Shown piece by piece: positions 1 through 4,913 of a DNA stretch of 5,145 nt. This stretch comes from Rickettsiales bacterium (GTDB taxonomy: Bacteria > Pseudomonadota > Alphaproteobacteria > Rickettsiales > UBA1997). The position numbers were made by a program, and so were the translations under genes. The stretch is from positions 1-5,145 of the forward strand of contig JAIRSX010000118.1 of the NCBI GenBank assembly GCA_031255235.1, written 5' to 3'. The notes below the pieces were generated by a model. It had not been told where the DNA came from. It saw only the letters and a list, made by a program, of their open reading frames with translations, and made no database searches. How positions within the stretch are numbered: position 1 is the first letter of the stretch; the number at the start of each line of letters is the position of its first letter.

Positions 1-134
1 ACAATTACAATATTTACAATTACAATTAGAAACTGATTTCATATTCAATCATTTATTAAAATAAATAGAACAATAAATGACAAAAATAAAAAAAATCAAC
101 TTTATTTAGTCAATCCCCATCAAATTAAAAAAAT
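1..134. other. AT-rich upstream region, no supported gene
   Basis: No gene can be supported here. The first 27 bases are a low-complexity run built from repeated 'ACAATT' units. A plus-strand frame is open from position 2 to a TAA at 62-64 and reads as alternating Gln and Leu codons. It could be the last codons of an upstream gene, but the repeat alone would produce it. An inverted repeat TCATTTATT (49-57) / AATAAATGA (72-80) lies around that stop. It has no T-tract on either side, so it does not look like an intrinsic terminator. Confidence 0.4.
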
Positions 135-162
135 TTGACAGATATAAATAATGTTCTATCAA
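135..162 (+). promoter_or_regulatory. candidate promoter of the met operon
   Basis: A perfect -35 box, TTGACA (135-140), is followed after 16 bases by TATCAA (157-162), which matches the -10 consensus at four of six positions including the important first T and second A. Transcription would start near 168-170, about 150 bases before metQ, leaving a leader that contains the Met-rich ORF and the terminator-like hairpin. The -10 is imperfect. TATAAA at 143-148 is a better -10 by itself but has no good -35 at the right distance. Confidence 0.45.
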
Positions 163-180
163 CAAAATGTGTTTTTGAGA

Positions 181-237
181 ATGATGTTTATCATGTGTAT
201 GTTTTCCAAAGAAAATGGGGGATTGAAAATGATGTAG
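181..237 (+). CDS. putative Met-rich leader peptide
   Basis: From the ATG at 181 this frame reads MMFIMCMFSKENGGLKMM and stops at TAG 235-237, giving 18 codons of which six are Met. The frame is open further up, to an ATG at 151 (28 codons, seven Met), but the predicted transcription start near 169 would exclude that one. The ribosome-binding site is weak: a GAGA at 177-180 suits the ATG at 184 better than the one at 181. The ORF lies 81 bases before the methionine-binding protein gene and is followed by a terminator-like hairpin at 270-299. This is the arrangement of amino-acid leader peptides such as trpL or hisL, in which ribosome stalling on scarce-aminoacyl-tRNA codons controls termination. 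The role is inferred. I do not recognise the peptide, and a chance Met cluster is possible. Confidence 0.4.
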   Translation: MMFIMCMFSKENGGLKMM

Positions 238-269
238 TATTTTTCTTTAAAAAGATAGTTAAATTGTTT

Positions 270-299
270 TCATATCTCCGAAAGGGATATGATTTTTTT
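270..299 (+). terminator. intrinsic terminator / possible attenuator before metQ
   Basis: The arms TCATATCTC (270-278) and GGGATATGA (284-292) form nine pairs, one of them T-G, around the loop CGAAA. Seven T residues follow at once (293-299). This is the form of a Rho-independent terminator. It sits between the predicted promoter and metQ, so it would either end a short leader transcript or act as an attenuator. A competing pairing, 224-233 with 263-272 (ten pairs, two of them G-U), overlaps the last codons of the Met-rich ORF and the outer base of this hairpin, so it could serve as an antiterminator. The hairpin is AT-rich at its base, so strength is uncertain. Confidence 0.6.
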
Positions 300-318
300 G
301 TTAATAAAAAAAGGGAAA

Positions 319-1149
319 ATGTTTAAAAAGTGTTTAAAATTGGTAGTGGTTTTATTGGTCATAGCAACCACTATTGCTTGTAAGAAGGGAGAAGATGCTA
401 ATAATCAAAAGGTGCAGATATTGAAATTAGGTGTTATGACAAAACCATATCAGAATGTTCTTAATAAGTATGTTAAGCCAGCACTGCAAAAAGAAGGAAT
501 TGAATTAGTAATTGTAGAATTTAGCGATTACAATACTCCGAATCTTGCATTGTATGATAAAAGTATTGATGTTAATGCTTTCCAGCACCAGCAATTTTTG
601 GATAAATTTAATGCTACCAATAATACTGATATTATTCCAGCAGGTATTACAACTTTATCTCCAATAGGTTTTTATTCCAAAAAACTTAAGAATGTTGATG
701 ACATAAAGGAATATGGAAAAATTGCTATTCCAAACGATCCATCAAATGAAGGAAGAGTTTTGTTAATCTTACAAAATCAGGTAAAACTTATTAAAATTAA
801 GGATGGAGTAGATGTAAATTCTATAACTCCTAATGATATTATTGAAAACCCAAAAAATATACAATTCACAGAACTGGATGCAGCAAGTTTACCAAGAGTT
901 GTGGATGAATTTGATGTGGCGGTTATAAATGATAATTACGCTATTAATGCTGGTTTTGATCCGACAAAAGATCCAATTTTGCGTGAAGATGCTACAACTT
1001 CCCCTTACATTAATATTTTTGCAATAAGACCAGAAAGCAAAGATGATATAAGAATAGAAAAATTGATAAGGGCATTTCAAACAAGAGAGGTTGCTGAAGG
1101 GATTCTGGAGGAAACAAAAGGTGCAATAATACCTGGATGGAAGTATTGA
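319..1149 (+). CDS. metQ: MetQ methionine-binding lipoprotein of the MetNIQ ABC transporter
   Basis: This is the substrate-binding component of a methionine ABC importer (NlpA/lipoprotein 9 family). It binds methionine outside the inner membrane and delivers it to MetI. From the ATG at 319 the protein has 276 residues. Two lysines and a hydrophobic stretch lead to Cys21 (ATTIAC), a plausible lipobox although the -3 Thr is not the usual Leu, so the mature protein should be lipid-anchored. Family segments follow: LKLGVMT near 35-41, AIPNDPSN at 136-143, DIIENPKNI, DVAVINDNYA at 199-208, and SPYINI with GAIIPGW near the end. An in-frame ATG at 289 would add ten residues but lies inside the terminator-like hairpin, and the signal peptide fits better from 319, where AAGGG precedes the start closely. 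The gene stops one base before metN, indicating coupled translation. The family assignment is very secure; methionine as the ligand is also supported by the metN NIL domain. Confidence 0.95.
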   Translation: MFKKCLKLVVVLLVIATTIACKKGEDANNQKVQILKLGVMTKPYQNVLNKYVKPALQKEGIELVIVEFSDYNTPNLALYDKSIDVNAFQHQQFLDKFNATNNTDIIPAGITTLSPIGFYSKKLKNVDDIKEYGKIAIPNDPSNEGRVLLILQNQVKLIKIKDGVDVNSITPNDIIENPKNIQFTELDAASLPRVVDEFDVAVINDNYAINAGFDPTKDPILREDATTSPYINIFAIRPESKDDIRIEKLIRAFQTREVAEGILEETKGAIIPGWKY

Positions 1150-1150
1150 T

Positions 1151-2143
1151 ATGATAAGAATAACAAATTTAAATAAATTATATAACGGAATTCAAGCGGT
1201 AAATGATATATCGCTTGAAATTCCAAGTAATACTATCTATGGAATAATAGGAAAAAGTGGAGCTGGTAAATCCACTCTTGTGAGATTAATTAGTCTTTTA
1301 GAAAAGCCAGATAGTGGTGAAATTTATTTTAATGATAGAAGAGTTGATAACTTGACCAAAAAAGATTTGTTATCTCAAAGACATAAAATAGGAATGATTT
1401 TTCAAAATTTTAATTTATTCTCTTCGAGAAATGTTTTTAAAAATGTTGCCTATCCATTAGAGATTGTTGGTAAAGACAAACACTTGATAAGAGAAAGAGT
1501 TTTTGAACTATTAAAATTGGTTTCGTTGGAAGATAAAATTTACAGTCCGATATCCCAGCTATCGGGTGGACAAAAACAAAGAGTAGCCATAGCGAGAGCA
1601 TTGGCAAACGAACCAGAAATATTGTTTTGTGACGAGGCAACCAGTGCTCTTGATCCGCAAACAAGTAAATCGATTATTAAATTGATAAAAGATATTCAAA
1701 AACAAAAACAGTTATCTGTCATTATGATAACCCACCAAATGGAGGTTGTTAGAGATGGATGTGATTTTGTGTCTGTTATGGAAGATGGAAAAATTGTAGA
1801 AAATGGAAGTGTTAGAGATATATTTTTACGTCCACAAAAGAACATTACAAAGGAATTTATATCAACCCTAAGTACGGAAAATTATAAAAAGATTGGAGAT
1901 ATACAAACGAAAAGCAAAAAATATCGTCTTACTTTTGATGGTGGAAATACAGATAAGCCCATTATATCTCATATAATTAGAGAATACAGTGTGGATGTAA
2001 ATATTTTATCCGCAACTATAAATAATGTTAATAATGAATATATTGGTGAGACTATTGCAGAAATATCTGGGGAAGAGAAAAATATAAAATTAGTTTATAC
2101 GTTTTTAAGGAGATTAAAAATAAATGTAGAGGAAGTGAGATGA
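1151..2143 (+). CDS. metN: MetN methionine ABC transporter ATP-binding protein
   Basis: This is the cytoplasmic ATPase that drives methionine import through MetI. The 330 residues (E. coli MetN has 343) carry a complete nucleotide-binding domain: Walker A GKSGAGKST at 34-42, Q-loop Gln85, signature LSGGQKQR at 137-144, Walker B ILFCDEA at 157-163, D-loop SALD at 165-168 and the switch His195. Residues from about 255 to the end form a NIL domain, including VNILSATI at 283-290. In E. coli this domain binds methionine and shuts the transporter down when internal methionine is high, so the same feedback is expected here. Start: GGAAG at 1139-1143 lies seven bases before the ATG, and metQ ends one base upstream. 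The stop codon overlaps the ATG of a 34-codon ORF (ATGA, 2140-2143). In most genomes metI follows directly; here another gene intervenes. Confidence 0.96.
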   Translation: MIRITNLNKLYNGIQAVNDISLEIPSNTIYGIIGKSGAGKSTLVRLISLLEKPDSGEIYFNDRRVDNLTKKDLLSQRHKIGMIFQNFNLFSSRNVFKNVAYPLEIVGKDKHLIRERVFELLKLVSLEDKIYSPISQLSGGQKQRVAIARALANEPEILFCDEATSALDPQTSKSIIKLIKDIQKQKQLSVIMITHQMEVVRDGCDFVSVMEDGKIVENGSVRDIFLRPQKNITKEFISTLSTENYKKIGDIQTKSKKYRLTFDGGNTDKPIISHIIREYSVDVNILSATINNVNNEYIGETIAEISGEEKNIKLVYTFLRRLKINVEEVR

Positions 2144-2244
2144 GTATTGTAATTAGTGAGGTCATGACAAATCGTCACGAACTTAATAAAATTGGAATGG
2201 TTACAAAATGTAACAGATTGAATATTAGGAGGGTAAATGAGTGA
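2140..2244 (+). CDS. small 34-codon ORF of unknown function between metN and the BRO-N/DinD gene
   Basis: An ATG that overlaps the metN stop codon (ATGA) opens a 34-codon frame beginning MSIVISEVMTNRHELNK and ending at TGA 2242-2244. A good Shine-Dalgarno, AGAGGAAG (2128-2135), precedes it, and its end overlaps the start of the next gene by eight bases. It therefore looks placed for translational coupling. The product is polar, basic towards the end, has no membrane segment, and resembles nothing I recognise. It could be a real small protein, a device that carries ribosomes to the next gene, or debris of the original metN-metI junction. The region also holds inverted repeats (GTCATGAC 2161-2168; GTTACA/TGTAAC 2200-2214), so it may be regulatory DNA that is open by chance. 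Confidence 0.3.
   Translation: MSIVISEVMTNRHELNKIGMVTKCNRLNIRRVNE
2200..2214. repeat. inverted repeat before the BRO-N/DinD gene
   Basis: GTTACA (2200-2205) and TGTAAC (2209-2214) are perfect inverted copies around a three-base AAA spacer, ending 22 bases before the start codon of the BRO-N/DinD gene. The size and symmetry suit a dimeric DNA-binding protein, possibly the adjacent product itself, but a role as operator is only a suggestion. The three-base loop makes it a poor RNA hairpin. Confidence 0.3.
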
Positions 2245-3037
2245 TGTAGTAGTTTTTGAAAATAAGAAAGATTATAATAATGAGATTTATTTTTCTGTTG
2301 TGGGTATTATAGGTATTCTGACAGGTAATAATATTCCTAAAAGATATTGGAGTGATTTAAAAAGAGAATTAAAGGATGAGGAAGACTTTTTTCAGTTGTA
2401 CGAAAAAATCGTACAACTGAAATTAATGTCGAATGATAGCAAAAAATACTCGACCGATTGTGCTAATCTCGAAACTATATTTAGAATTATACAATCAATA
2501 CCATCTCCAAAGGCAGAACCTATTAAACAATGGTTGGTAAAAGTAGGATTTGAAAGAATAAAAGAAATAGAAAACCCAGAAATAGCGCAGGAAAGAATGA
2601 TGGAAATATATAAGCAAAAAGGTTATGACGAAAAATGGATAAAGCAACGAATACAGAGTATAAAAGTTAGAAAAGAAGGGAATTTAAGAGGGACAGTAGA
2701 ACAAGACTATGCCTTATTTACTTCAATTATGTCAAAGGAGACATTTGGAATTACACCATCGGAACACAAAAAGATTAAAAGACTTGAAAGGGAAAACCTG
2801 AGAGACCATTTTGACGAAACAGAGTTGATTTTGAATATGTTGGATGAAATGACCGCAAAACAAATACGTAAAACAAACAATACAAATGGTAAAGGTAATT
2901 TGATGAAGGATATACAAAAAGTGGGTAAAATTGTGGAAAACACAAGGCGAGAAATTGAAAAAGGGACAGAAAAGAAAGTCGTGAATGGTAGTAATTATTT
3001 AAGCAATAAAAGCAAAAAAATAAAAGGAGAAATATGA
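2237..3037 (+). CDS. BRO-N/DinD family protein inserted between metN and metI
   Basis: A 266-residue protein of the BRO-N/DinD type. It matches the family's conserved order: a BRO-N-like start with EIYFSVVGIIGILT (16-29) and RYWSDLKREL (36-45), then QLYEKIVQLKLM (53-64), the hallmark RIIQSIPSPKAEPIKQWL (83-100) followed by VKVGFERIKEIENPE, YKQKGYDEKWIKQR, ITPSEHKKIKRLERENLRDHF (172-192), and a C-terminal IEKGTEKKVVNGSNYL. Family members occur in phages and chromosomes; E. coli DinD is SOS-induced and antagonises RecA filaments, and BRO-N proteins bind DNA or act as antirepressors. The role here is unknown. The block usually read near 'RKELTDEWKKRG' is shortened (144-158). The start has a near-perfect AGGAGG (2227-2232), stronger than its neighbours' sites. 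Its TGA overlaps the metI ATG (ATGA, 3034-3037), so translation of metI probably depends on it. It has no evident link to methionine transport; insertion or capture is likely. Confidence 0.85.
   Translation: MSDVVVFENKKDYNNEIYFSVVGIIGILTGNNIPKRYWSDLKRELKDEEDFFQLYEKIVQLKLMSNDSKKYSTDCANLETIFRIIQSIPSPKAEPIKQWLVKVGFERIKEIENPEIAQERMMEIYKQKGYDEKWIKQRIQSIKVRKEGNLRGTVEQDYALFTSIMSKETFGITPSEHKKIKRLERENLRDHFDETELILNMLDEMTAKQIRKTNNTNGKGNLMKDIQKVGKIVENTRREIEKGTEKKVVNGSNYLSNKSKKIKGEI
2390..2422 (+). repeat. perfect 14-bp inverted repeat (hairpin) within the BRO-N/DinD gene
   Basis: TTTCAGTTGTACGA (2390-2403) and TCGTACAACTGAAA (2409-2422) are exact inverted copies separated by AAAAA. It is the strongest RNA hairpin I found in the window. 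It encodes residues 52-62, the conserved QLYEKIVQLK, where the codons for QLY and VQL are reverse complements of each other. The symmetry may therefore stem from a family motif plus codon choice. No T-run follows, so it is not a standard terminator. Confidence 0.75.
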
Positions 3038-3696
3038 TATATAACACAGAAACTCTAAATTTAGTATTAGAAAGTGCGGGGCAAACGTTGATAATGGTAT
3101 TCTTTACCATTATATTTGCTTTGATAATTGGTACACCTGTGGGAATTTTTTTGAATATAACATCAAAAGATGGGATTTTCCCATTACCCAAAGTAAATAA
3201 GATTGTGAATGGAGTTATAAATATATTTCGTTCGTTTCCATTTTTAATCTTAATGATTTTGGTATTTCCATTATCGAGGTTTATGGTTGGAGCAAGCACA
3301 GGAACAAAGGCAAGTATAGTTCCATTGGCAATAGCAACAGCACCTTTTTTAGCAAGGATTATTGAAAACAGCCTAAAAGAGGTTGATAAAGATTTAATAC
3401 AAGCAGCGAAAATTATGGGATCCACTAACTGGCAAATAATTTACAAAGTTCTCTTGCCAGAGGCATTACCATCATTAGTATCTGGTATAACTCTTACTTT
3501 GATTGCGATAGTTGGTAATTCTGCAATGGCTGGAGCAATTGGTGGTGGTGGGCTTGGTGATTTAGCAATAAGATATGGCTATCACAGATTTAGAACAGAT
3601 GTTTTAACCGTCTCTGTAATTGTAATTATCTTGATTGTATCAACTATACAGATAGTGGGAAACTGTATTTTTAACAAAATTATAAAGAGAAGATAA
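3034..3696 (+). CDS. metI: MetI methionine ABC transporter permease
   Basis: This is the inner-membrane channel subunit that works as a dimer with two MetN and one MetQ. Its 220 residues match the family length (217 in E. coli). About five membrane segments are visible, the first near 15-40 and the last near 190-212. Family signatures include NIFRSFPFLILM (63-74), VGASTGTKASIVPL (85-98), and the cytoplasmic coupling loop EVDKDLIQAAKIMGSTNWQI (116-135) leading into VLLPEALP (139-146), which docks on MetN. GNSAMAGAIGGGGLGDLAIRYGY follows at 161-183. The N-terminus aligns in full with E. coli MetI, so the upstream gene has not truncated it. AAGGAG (3024-3029) lies four bases before the ATG, and that ATG overlaps the stop of the preceding gene. 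No convincing terminator follows. Confidence 0.95.
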   Translation: MIYNTETLNLVLESAGQTLIMVFFTIIFALIIGTPVGIFLNITSKDGIFPLPKVNKIVNGVINIFRSFPFLILMILVFPLSRFMVGASTGTKASIVPLAIATAPFLARIIENSLKEVDKDLIQAAKIMGSTNWQIIYKVLLPEALPSLVSGITLTLIAIVGNSAMAGAIGGGGLGDLAIRYGYHRFRTDVLTVSVIVIILIVSTIQIVGNCIFNKIIKRR

Positions 3697-3726
3697 ATTG
3701 TTTTTAAAATTAAATACAATAACCTG

Positions 3727-3755
3727 TATCCAGTGAGAACACTTAATATTATAAC
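3727..3755 (+). promoter_or_regulatory. weak candidate promoter for mnmA
   Basis: In the 105-base metI-mnmA gap, TATAAC (3750-3755) is a good -10, and TATCCA stands 17 bases upstream (3727-3732) but matches the -35 consensus at only three positions. TATTAT at 3747-3752 is an alternative -10. The gap has no clear terminator, so read-through from the met operon is also possible. Confidence 0.3.
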
Positions 3756-3801
3756 ACATTTACTTATTTGTGAAAAGTGAGATCCAACCAAAAGGAATGA
3801 T

Positions 3802-4848
3802 ATGATAAATGGTAAGCTCAAAATTCTTGTAGGTATGTCGGGTGGAGTGGATAGTTCCACTACTTGTGCCATTCTTCTACAGCAGAATTACGAAGTGGTG
3901 GGTATGACTCTTGATTATGGAAAATTTTGTGAATCTGCAGACTATGAGGATTCCAAAGAAGTATGCAAACAACTTGGAATAAAACATCATGTTTTTAAAT
4001 GTGAAACCGAATATGAAGAAAAGGTTGTGAAATACTTTGTGTCAGCGTATACAGGTGGTGAAACGCCAAATCCCTGTGCAAATTGCAATAAATACATAAA
4101 ATTTCCGACTCTACTTGAAAAAAGAGAAGAATTGGGTTGCGATTTTTTAGCGACAGGACATTATGCAAAAGTCGTTAAAAACGATCATGGAATTTATGAG
4201 CTACAAAAAGGAATTGATCCTGTGAAAGACCAGTCATATTTTATAGGACAAATTAGATATGAATATTTACAATATTTAAAATTTCCATTGGGTGATAAAA
4301 CGAAGCAACAGGTTAGAGAAATTGCAAAAAAAATGAATTTATATGTTGCAGATAAACCGGAAAGTCAGGATATGTGTTTAGCAAGAGGTAAAGATTATAG
4401 GGAAATTCTAAGAAATTATGCCGAACAAAAAAGGGGCGATATAATACACATTGCAACAGGTAAAAAGTTAGCAGAACATAATGGAATTGCTGATTATACA
4501 CAGGGGCAACGAAAGGGGCTTGGCATTGGGGGTACAGCGGAACCTTTATTCGTGATAAAAATTGATCCAAGAACAAATACTGTTTATGTTGGGAACGAAA
4601 GCGATTTATTTAAGAAAGAAGTCTACATTGATACCCTAAATTTACTTGCTCCAGAATTAAAAAGAAATGAAAAGTATGATGTGGAAGTAAAATTGAGAAG
4701 CACAACAAAAACTGATAAAGGTAAGATTATTTTTGGTGAAAGTGATGCCAATATTGTTTTGGATACCGCAAGTCGTAATGTGTCAAAAGGACAATTATGT
4801 GGACTTTATATGGGGGAAAGACTAATAGCGAGTGGATTTATAAGATAA
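3802..4848 (+). CDS. mnmA: MnmA tRNA-specific 2-thiouridylase
   Basis: MnmA (TrmU) adenylates and then thiolates U34 in the anticodon of the Lys, Glu and Gln tRNAs, giving the s2U of mnm5s2U and related nucleosides, with sulfur relayed from a cysteine desulfurase. The 348 residues (368 in E. coli) show the PP-loop SGGVDSS (13-19), TGHYAKV (118-124), DQSYF (143-147), ADKPESQDMC (183-192), GQRKGLGIGG (235-244), and a C-terminal beta-barrel ending in GERLIASGF. The two catalytic cysteines align with Cys95 (in TPNPCANCN) and Cys192 (in SQDMC). Cys92 stands where E. coli has Asp99; this Cys is usual in alphaproteobacterial MnmA. AAAGGA (3791-3796) sits five bases before the ATG. The gene appears intact and separate from the met operon, though the intervening gap lacks a terminator. 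Confidence 0.96.
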   Translation: MINGKLKILVGMSGGVDSSTTCAILLQQNYEVVGMTLDYGKFCESADYEDSKEVCKQLGIKHHVFKCETEYEEKVVKYFVSAYTGGETPNPCANCNKYIKFPTLLEKREELGCDFLATGHYAKVVKNDHGIYELQKGIDPVKDQSYFIGQIRYEYLQYLKFPLGDKTKQQVREIAKKMNLYVADKPESQDMCLARGKDYREILRNYAEQKRGDIIHIATGKKLAEHNGIADYTQGQRKGLGIGGTAEPLFVIKIDPRTNTVYVGNESDLFKKEVYIDTLNLLAPELKRNEKYDVEVKLRSTTKTDKGKIIFGESDANIVLDTASRNVSKGQLCGLYMGERLIASGFIR

Positions 4849-4879
4849 ATGTAGTAGTACAGACTTCAATACATATTTT

Positions 4880-4907
4880 TTGAAAAAAACAATATTACGT
4901 CTATTAT
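4880..4907 (+). promoter_or_regulatory. candidate promoter for the rluC-like gene
   Basis: TTGAAA (4880-4885) and TATTAT (4902-4907) are separated by 16 bases; each matches the consensus at five of six positions. This is the best-scoring promoter pair I saw by eye in the window. Transcription would begin about seven bases after the -10, which is at or next to the GTG start codon at 4914. No terminator is seen between mnmA and this site, so mnmA transcripts may also continue through. Confidence 0.5.
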
Positions 4908-4913
4908 CGGACA

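Noticed and set aside
1..42. Minus-strand start with a Cys-rich reading (CNCKYCNC) leaving the window
   Set aside because: The Cys/Asn pattern is simply the translated complement of the ACAATT repeat. There are only 14 codons and no supporting signal.
49..80. Terminator of an upstream gene
   Set aside because: The inverted repeat TCATTTATT/AATAAATGA has no G-C rich stem and no T-tract on either side. Such AT repeats arise easily by chance here.
160..300. Known SAM riboswitch (SAM-I or SAM-II type) upstream of metQ
   Set aside because: I looked for the conserved cores of these RNAs and saw nothing convincing. The region is nearly all A and T. A covariance-model search would settle it.
135..326. 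63-codon plus-strand frame starting with TTG inside the -35 box
   Set aside because: It starts within the promoter candidate, crosses the terminator-like hairpin and runs into metQ. It has no Shine-Dalgarno and no recognisable protein, and the Met-rich frame and metQ explain the DNA better.
2390..2422. Rickettsia-type palindromic element inserted in a coding gene
   Set aside because: Those elements are much longer (over about 100 bases) and add residues to the host protein. Here the palindrome encodes a conserved motif of the family, so nothing has been inserted.
2775..3425. 216-codon minus-strand frame
   Set aside because: It lies antisense to the BRO-N/DinD gene and metI, both clearly real. 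Its hydrophobic look is what the complement of an AT-rich gene gives.
3740..3779. Terminator after metI (CACTT ... AAGTG with inner CACA ... TGTG)
   Set aside because: The stems are only four to five pairs with large loops and no T-run follows.
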